Shown here piece by piece: positions 22,736 through 33,089 of a stretch of 64,000 nucleotides of DNA. The notes under the pieces were generated by a model that saw only the letters and a list, made by a program, of their open reading frames with translations, ran no database searches and was not told where the DNA came from. The translations under genes and the position numbers were made by a program. The DNA lies in NCBI GenBank assembly GCA_003508835.1, contig PUFA01000289.1, positions 620,001 through 684,000 of the forward strand, read 5' to 3'. Origin of the DNA: Eonycteris spelaea. Lineage: Eukaryota; Chordata; Mammalia; Chiroptera; Pteropodidae. Each line of letters opens with the position of its first letter. Position 1 is the stretch's first letter.

Positions 22736-23278
22736 TGTAATGCCCTGGTTGGAACTCCACGAGCCAAGAAGGAAACTGACACGGATGCAAGCGCAAGAGG
22801 GAGTTTACTGACAAACTCGAGTTTGGACCCCACTTGTTCGCTGACGCAGCAGTGGTTGAGAGGAGCCCCAACGGAGGATCTGGGACCTAACTTAAAGGGT
22901 AAAGCCACAAGTCTTGGGGAGATGCCTTGGTTACCTGATTGGGGGGTTAGGTTGACCTTTAAAGGGATTGGGTGGTAGGTTGTTGGGTCTGCGTGCAAAA
23001 GGGGGTCCTGCGCAGTGGGGCTGCGTATAGAGGGGGCCGTGCGCAGAAAGGCCGAGTGCAGAAGGTAGGGCCGAGTGCAGAAGGTGCAGGGTGCAGTAAT
23101 CAGGATATGTGCAGGAGGAAATAAGGGTGGGGGTGGGTGCCTTAAGGCCCACCAATTAGCTGGCTGAGCTGGTTTGGCCAGGTGGTAAGGCATTGTTCTT
23201 GACCACTGGCCTTTGGGGAACTTTTCGTACAATTCATCTTGGGATCACTCAGAAAAATGGAATCATTCCAGTCTTTCA
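22736..23278 (-). mobile_element. Solo LTR of an endogenous retrovirus, CpG-rich, clean ends
   Basis: The 543-bp element has TG...CA ends on the minus strand (starting TGAAAGACTGG, ending GGGCATTACA). It is flanked by a perfect 5-bp duplication, GATAA, at 22731-22735 and 23279-23283. It is much more GC-rich than its surroundings and holds about 15 CpGs, so little methylation decay has occurred. A 20-bp unit built on ggccgagtgcagaagg is tandemly repeated at about 23049-23090. The TGAAAGA start recalls gammaretroviral LTRs, but class is not proven. No internal retroviral sequence remains, so this is a recombinational solo LTR. The 198-codon minus frame at 22636-23232 crosses it and is not a gene. 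Confidence 0.85.
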
Positions 23279-23283
23279 GATAA

Positions 23284-25220
23284 TACCGTCAGTGTACCAA
23301 GAAGCAAAAACACGGCGATAGAAATTGATGAAATAACCCAGAAGATGCTGGAAACTCCTCTTGTACGTTTACATTAGTCATACAAACGTGCACACACATG
23401 CGCACACATGTACAGACCAGATTACTTCATCCTAAGTAGATTTTGTATACTTAAAAACTGGTTTTTTAAAAAACTGGTTTTTAAAAGACAGTTATCTTGA
23501 TTTAGTTTTTCATCAGTTCTTTAGGGCACCATCGTTCCCTGTGTTTGTGCATTAATGATGGGGCGATCAACAGAAGTACTTGTGGTTAATATAAAAGAGT
23601 TTTAACAACAGAACTAGTTCCTCAATAATCCAAAATAAGTGTTTAGTTTTACATCTGGTTCATTTCTGAGTGAGTTGTTGTTGGTTATTTTGTTTCATTA
23701 CTTAGAAAAATGGACTGAGAGCTGTCTTTACAAGTAAGTGAAACAAGTGACAGCACTGGGCAGATATTTGTTGCTCAAATATACCTGACTTACTGCCTCT
23801 CAGGTGAATTACATCCCCTTACCAAACATTTATGGTATGTTTATTGTAATCCTCTTTATGACCCATGTTTCTTGGTAGCCCTAAATTCCTTAGAAGAAGA
23901 AACCAGGTCTTACTCTTTGTTTATCCCAGTAGTTGGTACAGATCTTGACACTTATTTACCAACATTGAGAATATTAGTGATGGAATGAGTGAGTTAGTAC
24001 AATGCTAATGAGAACATGGCATAAAAAAAAATCACTCCTCAAAACTGGTAAATTTGAAATTCAAGTCAAATAAATACAAATACCAAGAGATCAGTAAAGC
24101 AACTAAACTTACCACTTATGGATACATTAAATTTTATAGAAACAAATAGATTTGAAATGTGATCTCCTCCAAATCTGATGGTATAGTCCATGTAATTTGA
24201 GTTCTACAGTATAATTAGGTAAAATCAGATTGTGTGATAAATCATTAAACATGTAATTTTTGTGTTCAAAATGTGTGTGTTGAAGTGATTAATTGTTAAA
24301 TATGTGTGCATAGTCATATTTTGCATATGGTATTTAATTTGCAGAATTGATGTTTCAATTATTTTACCACTCTCAAAGAGAGAAGGAAAGCAAAAACAGT
24401 AAAACTGATAACATAGAGATTTTATGAAGAAATACTTTTTCATTTAGAAAATGACATATTTTCATAGTTAAGACTATTCTTCAAAAGCCAGCAAAAGAGA
24501 CATATTTTTTAATTGATGAAAACCTCTTAGGTAGGTCCTTGAAAATATTCTGCCATTACTGTTTTGTGATAAATGGGTTTAATTGATCTAGTCTTTAGGA
24601 AACACTGTTTTTTAAAAAAAGGAGCATTTTATATTAAAATTTTTTAGTAGTCTGCAGTTGCTTATAATTTATTTTAGCTTACAATTTATTAGGTCTTCTT
24701 GATGAGTTTCAAGTTACTGCTTTGGTACATTTCACAACAAATGATTTTGCCAGAAGTCTTTAATAATCTGTTATTTTAATTATAATCTCTCATGTGAAAA
24801 TAGAACACTTTCTATGACATTGGATAAAAGTACACAAAATAATAAACTGTAGGGTTTATTGAGAAAACACATTTTAGATGGTGATTTAGAAATGACGAAC
24901 ACCACGTGTTGAGAAATAACTCCAGATTTAGCTATACACTCTCGATTTGCTGTTAAATCAAGTTATTTAACAAGTGTTTATTGATTACTGTGTGCCTTTA
25001 ATGTTCACACTATTAATCATAATCTCCAACATTTATTGAGTAAGTACTGTGTGTAGATTATTGTACTAAAGGGAGTTAGTAGCTTGAAATGATTAATAGT
25101 TTGTTTATTTGCAGTTCAGCCAGGCTCTTCTGTGTGGTGTTTGGGCTTGATGGTTCACTGAGGCAAACTGTAGTATGTTCAGAGAAAAAATTTGCTTCAG
25201 GGTCATCTGAATCAAGGAAT
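23284..25220. other. Non-genic DNA, possible weak L2 scrap
   Basis: Contains a short alternating CA/CG patch at 23385-23410 and a tandem aaaaactggttttt doublet at about 23454-23485. Around 23800-24000 there is a weak L2 3'-end-like run ('aaaccaggtcttactctttgttta'). Nothing else is recognised. Confidence 0.35.
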
Positions 25221-25225
25221 TGATT

Positions 25226-25306
25226 GGGAATGAAGAAAAATTTCTATATTTTGTGCCAAATGTTGGGAAAGATATCTTATGTACTTTTTTCTAAAATTCT
25301 TCATTC
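25226..25306. repeat. 81-bp palindromic repeat (MITE candidate), copy 1
   Basis: It begins gggaatgaagaaaaattt and ends aaaattcttcattc, so its ends are inverted complements over about 11-12 bases. A second copy at 33003-33083 matches at 77 of 81 positions by my count. Flanks of the two copies are unrelated, so it is a discrete mobile unit or the remnant of one. I do not recognise the family. Size and ends recall MADE1-like mini-transposons. No target duplication is obvious. Confidence 0.7.
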
Positions 25307-25309
25307 TAC

Positions 25310-26855
25310 CTCTAGAATGCCTACATTGTACCATATATACATTAGGAAAGTACTATATGGGTAAAAAATTAATAAAACATAACAGCCATATACAAAGTGC
25401 ATTTATTGCTTATCTTCTGTTGGGATAATTCATGTCCTTTGGTGTGAATGATTTTATCATTTTTTCAGGAGAGTAAAAAATTTATAGGTTAGGACCCCAA
25501 ACAAGAAAAGTCTTGAAATAAGAGAAGGGGATTTGGGAGAAGTCAGTGAGTAGAGGTTTTCTGGTGGGGGCAGCAGGAATAGCCTTGAACATGCCAGAAA
25601 TTCAGTAGGATCTCACAAAAGATAAGCAGGTCCTTAAGGAGGCTCTCCAGATTAATTTAAACAATCTCAGAAATCAATCATCTGTGAGTGGGTATTAAAT
25701 GTAGTAGTACCTCAAACCACTCTTGTTCAACTCCACTGAAATTTAGTTTCTATGGTTAAGTGACTCATGCTGAAATAATTAGATCTTGGGCTAGCTTTAA
25801 ACATGTTGTTCAAGGATTATGTTGAATTACAAGTAGGAAAATTGAAGGAGATACACTTAGGAAATAGTCTATATTTGTGGCAATTTAAGAATCTGTTTTT
25901 AAAACTGAATCTATACACAAGCTTCCATGGATAACCAGAACAATTTTTTTTTTTATAATTAAAACCAAATAAATAACAATATCAAAAAATAAAAAAACCC
26001 CAAAACTCCACTACATTTTTTTTTTGTGATTCAAATAATATCAAAGGGTTTTGTTTCGGGGGAGATTATATGAATTTTCTATAACAGGCTCTCGAATTTT
26101 TAAATTCTACTTTTAAAATAACTTATAAAAATTACGCAAAAGGTACATTTATCATATAAAATTAACAGATATAAATTAGAAAAATTAGAAAATAAAAAAG
26201 CTTTAATAATTCTATGAGTGCTTAGATAACCAGATAATATTTTGTTGTATTTATGTATGTATTTCTATATGCGCATACAGACATAATAGATAATGCAGAT
26301 TTTCCTGAGTTAGAAGAACGAAGAGGAGGCAGTGTAGAGGTGGAAAATTTATTCCACATATAACCCACTTACACAAGCAATTCCACTAAAAGGTTCTTAA
26401 GAAAGAGGCTGGTAATACAATGGAGGAAAAAAAACAATGATTCCACTTCTTGTCTTAGCCCTCCATCTTTCCCTTGTTTCCCAAGCTGGAATTTTCTAGC
26501 AATCAGAATTTGTTCCTAGAGAAGAATGTGGCCGATGGTGGATTAATATAGGAGACTCTCTCTGGACTATGGTTTAGCTGTTTTTGGACCTTCCTATCTG
26601 TTGAATGTGAGAGGAAACCAGAATGCAATTTGGGGTTTAGTGTCATTTGATTAAGGAAAGTGTGCACTGAGGAAGCTTCATACTGTGGACCAAGTCTTAC
26701 TCCTCTTAAAATGCACCGTAACCCAACCATTGCCATCAGAAACAGGGCCTTCATCTTCCCTGGCTAATTCCCCCAAAGAAATTTTGGGACAGATGATGAA
26801 GGATGTAGGAAGCATTCTTCTACCTTTTTCTACATGGTCTCAGTTTGTTAATTAA
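25310..26855. other. Non-genic AT-rich DNA, nothing recognised
   Basis: A/T-rich with homopolymer runs near 25945-26025. The 83-codon minus frame at 26503-26754 has no known domain. Confidence 0.4.
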
Positions 26856-26859
26856 TAAC

Positions 26860-26951
26860 AATAATAGAAACAAATTTTCATTGAGCATTTACCTAGTTTC
26901 AGGCTCTATACTTGTTACTCAGTTCTCACAATACCCCATGAAGGTGATGGT
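26860..26951 (-). mobile_element. MIR SINE, left part (split by an LTR)
   Basis: Reverse-complement MIR: 'tttcattgagcatttacctagtttcaggctctatac', 'cagttctcacaataccccatgaaggtgatggt'. It is interrupted by the LTR at 26952 and resumes at 27343. Confidence 0.75.
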
Positions 26952-27342
26952 ATTAGTTTGCTTGGGTTGCCAGAATAAAACACCATAGGCTGGAGTGGGT
27001 GGTGTGGGGGGCTTAAACAAAATAAGTTTATTTCTCACAGTTCTGGTGGTGGAAGTCCCAAGATCGAGGTGTGAACAGGATTGGTTTTTCCCGAAGTCTC
27101 TCTTCTTGGCTTGAAGATGACTGCCTCCTCACTGTGTGCTCATATGGCCTTTTCTCTGTCCATTCACCCTGGGATCTCTTCCTGCTCTTACAGGACATCA
27201 TTCTTATTGGATCAGGGTCCCACCTTTATGACCTCATTTAACATTAATTACTTCTTTAAAGGCCTATCTGCAAATACAGTCACGTTGGGGGATTAGGGCT
27301 TCAACATATAAAGTTTGGAGAGTCACAATTCATTTCATAACA
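26952..27342 (-). mobile_element. MLT1-type (ERVL-MaLR) solo LTR, flanked by 5-bp duplication
   Basis: A 391-bp LTR on the minus strand. The plus strand begins 'attagtttgcttgggttgcc', carries 'taagtttatttctcacagttctgg', 'gaagtcccaagatcgaggtg', 'cacctttatgacctcattta' and 'gcaaatacagtcacgttggggg', and ends 'cacaattcatttcataaca'. ATGGT flanks both sides (26947-26951 and 27343-27347), interrupting a MIR whose halves rejoin cleanly. The 71-codon frame at 27081-27296 is LTR sequence, not a gene. Confidence 0.85.
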
Positions 27343-27505
27343 ATGGTATCATTATTATCTCCATTTTACAGAAGAGAAAATTTTATAGATTTAAGTTTAC
27401 CAGGATCATCTAGATAGTTGATGATGAAATTTAAATCCAGCTTTGTGTCATCTGGAACTCATATTCTCCATCCTGGCCACTATGCTATACAGCCTTGTGA
27501 TGCAA
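27343..27505 (-). mobile_element. MIR SINE, right part
   Basis: It continues the MIR at 26860-26951: 'tcattattatctccattttacagaagagaaaa', 'agtttaccaggatcatctagatag', 'aaatttaaatccagctttgtg' and 'ccactatgctatacagcc'. Confidence 0.75.
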
Positions 27506-27509
27506 TTTG

Positions 27510-27950
27510 GATACATTTTTCTCTGTCTAGCTCCATTCTTCTATATAATTACTGTAATTTACTTTAAGATTCTGGCATTAGGTTGTCTTTAGTTTTCAAG
27601 TTTATATTGAATTTTTAACACTCCTTCTTGTCGCCTGAGCATTTTTATAAGATGAAAGACATTTATGGCTACTAAATAATTTTGAAACATGTGGACTAGT
27701 TAACTCCAGGTCTCAACTATGTTTTGTATGGATAGAATAGCTGACACTGGGATGATGTCAAATCTATAACTTTTCTTATCAGATTATAGTAGGTATATTC
27801 TACTCCAAATATAATGCCTGCTTACTATCTGTTTCCTATTGATTATAAAAGTCCTTTACTGAAAAAAACAAATTATCAGAGATTTACAACACTATCTTTT
27901 CCTTATAATTATCAAAATCTGTATTGTGTAAAAATGCCGTTTTATAGTTT
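27510..27950. other. Non-genic DNA, nothing recognised
   Basis: AT-rich sequence without recognised features. Confidence 0.4.
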
Positions 27951-28749
27951 CTCATAGGAGAACTCAGAAGACCTCAAATAGCCAAAGCAATCCTGAGAAA
28001 GAAGAACAAAGGTCAAGGCATCAAACTTCCAGACTTAAAACTATATTAGAAAGCTATAGTAATCAAAACAATGTGGTAGTTGCCTAAAAATAGGCATGTA
28101 GACCAATTGAACATAGTCATGAGCCCAGAAAGAAACCTCACATATATGGTTAACTAATATTTGACAAGGAAGCCAAGAATGCTCAGTAGGAAAAAGATAG
28201 TCACTTCAATAAATGGTGTTGGGAAACTGTAAAGGAATCAACATGCATAAAAATGAAATTAGACCCCTATTTCCCATCACTAACAAAAATGAACTCAAAG
28301 ACTTAAACATAACATCTGAAACTGTAGAAGTCTTAGGAAAAAACACAGGGAAAGAGCTCCTTGACAGTGGTCTTAGCAATGATATATTTTGGATATGACA
28401 CCAAAAGCACAAGCAATAAAAGCAAAAATAAACAAGCTTCTGCACAGCAAAAGAAATAATTAACAAAATGAAAAGGCAACCTAAAGAATGGCAGAAAATA
28501 TATCTGATAAATGGTTAACATCCAACATATATATATAAAGAACTCATACAGCTCAATAGTAAAACAAACAAGGAAGCAAATAATCCAATTAAAAAATGGA
28601 CAGAAGAACCAAATAGATAATTTTCCAAAGAAGACATACAAATGGCCAACAGGCACATGAAAAGGTGCAGGACATGACTAATCATCAGGGAAATGCAAGT
28701 CAAAATCACAATGAGATATCACCTTACATCTGTTAGAATGGTTATCATC

Positions 28750-28890
28750 AAAAAGAAGGAGAAGGAGAGGGAGAGGGAGAGGGAGAGGGAGAGGGAGAGG
28801 GAGAGGGAGTGGGAGAGGGAGAAGGAGGAGGAGAAGGAGGAAGAGAAGGAGAAGGAGAAGGAGAAGGAGAAGGAGAAGGAGAAGAAGAAA
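28750..28890. repeat. Homopurine GAGAGG/GAGAAG microsatellite
   Basis: About 140 bases of only A and G on the plus strand, broken by one T at 28810. The first half is GAGAGG hexamers, the second GAGAAG. It sits where L1 ORF2 has a short A-rich run, so it probably grew by slippage there. The Glu/Arg/Lys and Ser/Pro/Phe-Leu frames crossing it are repeat translations, not genes. Confidence 0.95.
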
Positions 28891-29179
28891 TAACAAATGT
28901 TGGTGAGAATGTGGAGAAAAGGTAGCCATTGTGCACTGCTGGTAGGAATGTAAATTGGTGCAGCCATTATGGAAAACAGTATGGGGATTCCTCAAAAAAA
29001 TTAAAAATAAAACTGCCATATAATCCAGCAATCCCACTTCTAGGTATATATCCAAAGGAATTGAAATCAGAATCTTATAGAGATATCTGCATCTCATGTT
29101 CATTGAAACACTATTGACAATAGCCAAGATATGGAAACAACCTAAATTTCCATCAATGGATGAATGGATATGAAGGTGT

Positions 29180-29180
29180 G

Positions 29181-29226
<46 letters not shown>

Positions 29227-29325
29227 ATAGATATCTATATATATATATATCTCTATCTATCTAGATAGATAGAGATAGATAGAGCTAGATATCTATCTAT
29301 CTCTATCTATCTATCTATATATGTA
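29180..29325. repeat. ATCT/AGAT compound microsatellite with inverted blocks
   Basis: An ATCT tract of about twelve units is followed by an AT run, ATCT units, an AGAT block near 29262-29282, and further ATCT units. The ATCT and AGAT blocks are reverse complements, so hairpins are possible. It lies in L1 ORF2 sequence, just before 'atgtaatgcaatagtattcagcc'. Confidence 0.95.
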
Positions 29326-29404
29326 ATGCAATAGTATTCAGCCATGAGGAAGAGGGAAAGCGTGATGTTTGTGAGAACTTGGACACACTTTGAAGGAATG
29401 CTTG

Positions 29405-29660
29405 TGACTAACTAAAAACTCCTTTTTGATATCTAATTAGTACTTCCCCTTGCAGCTGGCTACTAAATTTCTGTAACTTCACCCACCATAGGATATCTGC
29501 TAGCTCCTTGCTTCTAGACCTAATGGATCTTTTTATTAATCAATTATAATTGATAGAATAAATGGTTGGACTCTATCTTCAAAAATGACTTAATATGGAG
29601 ACTATAGTTTTATAATTCCAAATCGGCAAGTATAGCCTGACAACTACACATATTCTTATG
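29405..29660. other. Non-genic DNA, nothing recognised
   Basis: Short unassigned spacer between the L1 and a MIR. Confidence 0.4.
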
Positions 29661-29664
29661 CAGA

Positions 29665-29905
29665 CAATAATAGCTAACTTCTACTGAATGCTAGACAAAA
29701 ACAACAACAGATGAGCATTGAATGCAATGTACCAAGATCATGCCAAACTCCTGTATAGAATTTTCTTGTTTAACTCACATAAACCATTCTAAGAAGTAGG
29801 TAATATCACTATTCCTATTTTCTTATTCAAGGTCATAGAGTTGAACCCAGGTAGCCTTAACCATGGCACTACTCTTACTCTCTGGCTACTGAGATAGTTT
29901 GAAAC
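29665..29905 (-). mobile_element. MIR SINE, diverged
   Basis: Reverse-complement MIR: 'aatagctaacttctactgaatgcta', 'gtttaactcacataaaccattctaagaagtaggtaatatcac', 'attcaaggtcatagagttgaacccagg' and 'ctctctggctactgaga'. A short A/C-rich insertion lies near 29695-29710. Confidence 0.65.
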
Positions 29906-29909
29906 TAGG

Positions 29910-30650
29910 ACTTTCAACATCTGGGGCTTATGTTGTACATTCAAGATTCTGTCCAATGCTGTGAAACAAGATTTTTATAAATTTGCCTTTTTCTGCTTAC
30001 AGATTATCTTTCTCTGAAAAGTTTGTGCTTCTTTCCTTTTTAAGTGGAGCTTAAAGTGGCAGGATCAAATTGCCAACACTCAACTTTAAAATTTCATTTC
30101 AGGAGATCATTATAAGAGTTTTAAACAGTGGTAAAATGCTTTCTCTATAGTATTCGATAAGAAAACATCACACCTAATGGGTGATATAGAAATGGCTTGA
30201 AACAGCAGGCATTGTGAGAGCATTAGCACAAAAAGAGTCAATGAATTAAACATCAAGAGCAATGGAAGTCTGCAGTCCAAGGAAACAGTCCTAGAATGTT
30301 TGCATTCAGGCTTAGGGTGCAATTTTCCTAGGGACAGTAAATTGCAAGAGGAGATTTGAGAGTATTCACTGATTGCCTTGCTTTTCTGCCTTAAAGTTTA
30401 CACCACTCTTTCCTATATTACTCAGATAGTATACTGAGTGTGATATGATTTATAAGAAATATATATATTCATAAGAAATATGTACATATATTTATAAAAA
30501 ATATATATTTGGTTTGTCAACTGAGCATAAATGAATCAGGAGGCTTCAGTAGAATTAAATGACAAAGTTTTATTCAAGGGTCTTAAGTGAATACTCAAAG
30601 TGTTCTGAAGAAAAAGAAAAGTTGAGAATTTTTATAGTAAAAAGCATTTT
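29910..30650. other. Non-genic DNA, AT-rich
   Basis: Contains an ATA/TAT-rich patch at about 30455-30510. No repeat family is firmly recognised; the 70-codon minus frame at 30110-30322 is unsupported. Confidence 0.4.
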
Positions 30651-30654
30651 TAAA

Positions 30655-30880
30655 ACTTAAAAAAAATTTAAGTATACTTGGTATACAATATTATATTAGT
30701 TTTATTAGTTTCAGGTGTACAATATTGATATGACATTTTTATGCCTAACAATGTGATCACCACACTAATTCTAGTGATTGTCACAATATTATCACTATGT
30801 TCCCCTTCACCTTTTTCACCTGTTCCCTAACCCTTCCCTCTGGCAATCATCCTTTTGGTCTTTGTTTCATGGGTTTGTAA
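30655..30880 (-). mobile_element. L1 LINE 3' UTR fragment
   Basis: Plus strand: 'taagtatacttggtatacaatattatattag', 'tttcaggtgtacaatattgatatgac', 'aatgtgatcaccacactaattctag' and 'ttccctaacccttccctctggcaatc'. This is the reverse complement of a Laurasiatherian-type L1MA 3' UTR; truncated. Confidence 0.75.
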
Positions 30881-31168
30881 AAAAGCGCATTCTTGAGAAG
30901 AATAAGTCCTGTACTCAGTTGCTGGATTGGCCTGAGATAATAGTTTCCATATGTCTGGTGGTCTGGAAAATATAACATTTTCCCCACATTCTTCAGAGGG
31001 TTATCTGTAGGATTTATGTACATCCAAGCTTTAATGCACAACGAGTCTAAGTTCTTAGGCTAAAGTAAGATAAAATTGATTCCTCATGTTTCAACCCATT
31101 CTGATTTAAGTCATTTTGTTAGCTTCAGTATAGTGACTTGATTTGTTTCTTCACTCTTTCCGTAGGTC
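30881..31168. other. Non-genic DNA, nothing recognised
   Basis: Unassigned spacer. A 65-codon frame at 30778-30975 overlaps the L1 tail and is unsupported. Confidence 0.4.
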
Positions 31169-32098
31169 ATTCACATGGCTGATATATATATATATATATT
31201 TTTAGCTATATTTGGTCTTCAGCTATGGTTCCTAGCTCACAGCTCCCAAACCTTTTGAAATTTCCTAAGCGATGAGAACGACAATGGTATCTCTTGTTAT
31301 TTTAATGAGCTGACTTTTGGACCTCACCCGAGTGGGGACTGGTTACCAGTGGAACCAACCATATAGTTAGAGGATTGGAACTATCAGTCCGACTCCCTGA
31401 TATTCGAGGGGGAAAGAGGAGCTTGAGGTTGAATTAACTGCCAATGGCCAATGATTTAGTCAATCATGGCTATATAATGAAGCCTCCATAAAACCCAAAA
31501 GGACAGCTCGCTTATGGGACTTTTTCTGAAATCTTCCATGTTGGGGAACCAGAATGCTTCCATGTGCCAACCTGCTGAGCCCCAAGCCCCATAAGGACAG
31601 AAGCTCCTTCATTTGGGACCTCATCTTATTTATCTCTTTAGCTGACTGTTGATTCATATCCTTTAATATCTTTTGTAATAAATCAATAATCTAATGATTA
31701 AACAAGTTTTCTTGAGTTCCGTGAGCCATTCTAGCAAATTAATCGAACTCAAAGAGGGGTTCATAGAAACCTTTGATTTACAGCTAGTCAGTCAGAAGTA
31801 CAGGTAACAACCTGGACTTGCAATTGGCATCCTGAGTTGGAGGGAGTTGTTGGAACCTCCAATTTGTAGTTGGTCAATTAAGAACACAGTTCATGACCTG
31901 GGCTTGTGACTGGCATCTGAAGTGGAGGGCCTTCTTGTGGGATTGAGCCCTTAACCTGTGGAATCTGAATCTATTCCTGGTAGACAGTGTCAGCATTGAA
32001 TTGGATTCTCGGACACCCTGCTGGTGTCCAAAAATTGCTTGTTGTTGTGGGGAAGCCTTCACACACATTGGAAATGGGTTTGGGAACTCCTTTTAACT
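31169..32098 (+). mobile_element. ERVL-class LTR with promoter and poly-A remnants
   Basis: The sequence follows a known mammal-wide ERV LTR: 'gggactggttaccagtggaaccaacca', 'gaggattggaactatcagtccgac', 'gccaatgatttagtcaatcatggc', then 'gaatctgaatctattcctgg' and 'acaccctgctggtgtcc'. CCAAT-like motifs (31441-31454) precede TATATAA (31471-31477). An AATAAA (31677-31682) marks the former poly-A signal. A unit of about 80 bp is tandemly duplicated at about 31765-31844 and 31851-31929. No flanking duplication was identified, so ends are approximate. Subfamily not assigned. Confidence 0.65.
31471..31477 (+). promoter_or_regulatory. TATA-like box of the ERV LTR
   Basis: TATATAA, about 20-30 bases after two CCAAT-like motifs and about 200 bases before the AATAAA, the normal order in an LTR. 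Activity today is unknown. Confidence 0.4.
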
Positions 32099-32329
32099 CA
32101 GGAGCCATTTGAAAAAGTTAGATGAAGGCTATAAGTCTTATAACCAATTGTGTATACTACCCAGGACCAGGAATCCATATGAAGCTATCAGGATTTCTTG
32201 GTTCTGAATTATCAGAAAGAAAAAAAATTGACTTAGTTCCTGCCATTCTTCCTTTGATTTAGTATTTATCTGCTGCCTAAACCTCATTTATATTATCAGT
32301 GCCCTAAGAGCTCACTGTAGGTGTCGCCA

Positions 32330-32640
32330 TGACAATGTGCCTTGCAGACCTCAAACTATGAGGAGTGTAATTGACCAAGTGTCCTGGCTACTCATTCTGA
32401 AATCCGCTGTTGAATTTGAGCCCAGGACATGACTGACTAGGGCAGAGATACTAAGGCAGGTCTGGTCTCGGGAGAGCTGGGCCAACTTTAAGCTTGAGGT
32501 CTGCCTAATGGCCTTGTCGAGCCTTTTAAACTCCACTGTTGTCTACTGTGTTTTCAGTGTGTTCACTCATTTTCTTTTCCAAGGTCTGACTTGTATTATA
32601 GCCAAATGAATAGACTTTCCCAGCTCCCCCCCTCCTTTTA
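32330..32640 (+). repeat. Dispersed repeat of unassigned family, copy 2
   Basis: Collinear with 2095-2475 on the same strand (shared 'aggagtgtaattgacca', 'agagatactaaggca', 'atggccttgtcgagcc', 'gactttcccagctccccccctcc' against their diverged counterparts). It directly follows an ERV LTR, so it could be internal ERV sequence, but copy 1 has no such LTR next to it. Confidence 0.45.
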
Positions 32641-32644
32641 AAAT

Positions 32645-32995
32645 ATCCTGGCCAATGAGTTTCTATTTTCTATATTAATTAGACATATTTTAAAATAGTA
32701 TTATAGGATGATCAAGTAGATTTCTGCTGTCCTGTTAATTTGCCAGAAATAAAATTGTGAATTCAAGAGATAATGATGATAACTCATATGATGCTATTGG
32801 GGTGCAGAGGGTTTCATACATGAGTGAATCCAGGGACTCAAATTTTGTGATTAGAATACTTGATCTCTGTCTCTCCTAATTTTTCCTTTGCATCAGGTTG
32901 GTTTTATTTTACACTATACTCCCCTACAAAGTGTAAAAAAATGTCCTTTTAGCAATTCTAGACTTAGATTATCTCATTGTGGACAACTTCAGAGA
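32645..32995. other. Non-genic DNA, nothing recognised
   Basis: Unassigned spacer before the second palindromic repeat. Confidence 0.4.
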
Positions 32996-33002
32996 AATGC
33001 TT

Positions 33003-33085
33003 GGGAATGAAGAAAAATTTCTGTATTTTATGCCAAATGTTGGGAAAGATATCTTATGTATTTTTCTCTAAAATTCTTCATTCCC
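33003..33085. repeat. 81-83 bp palindromic repeat (MITE candidate), copy 2
   Basis: Ends gggaatgaagaa and ttcttcattccc form a perfect 12-bp inverted pair in this copy. It matches copy 1 at 25226-25306 with four substitutions by my count and no indel. The inner arms are also partly complementary, so the transcript would fold into a hairpin of about 80 bases. Family unknown to me. Confidence 0.7.
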
Positions 33086-33089
33086 TATG

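Larger units (their letters stand above)
27955..29400 (+). mobile_element. L1 LINE ORF2 C-terminal half, containing two microsatellites
   Basis: Plus-strand L1MA-type ORF2: 'ccaaagcaatcctgagaaagaagaacaaa', 'atggttaactaatatttgacaagg', 'caccaaaagcacaagcaa', 'gaaatgcaagtcaaaatcacaatgag', and 'gtgcactgctggtaggaatgtaaattgg'. The C-terminal hallmark [16 protein letters not shown] is readable at about 29010-29060. Two simple-repeat expansions sit inside it: a homopurine tract (28750-28890) and an ATCT/AGAT tract (29180-29325). Many stops; inactive. Confidence 0.9.

Noticed and set aside
22636..23232. 198-codon minus-strand frame, the longest in the window
   Set aside because: It lies almost wholly inside the solo LTR 22736-23278. 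Its proline-rich translation reflects GC-rich LTR repeats and it starts within the LTR.
28678..29127. 149-codon minus-strand frame rich in Leu and Pro
   Set aside because: It is antisense L1 ORF2 and the translated homopurine microsatellite; several phases are open at once, which marks a repeat.
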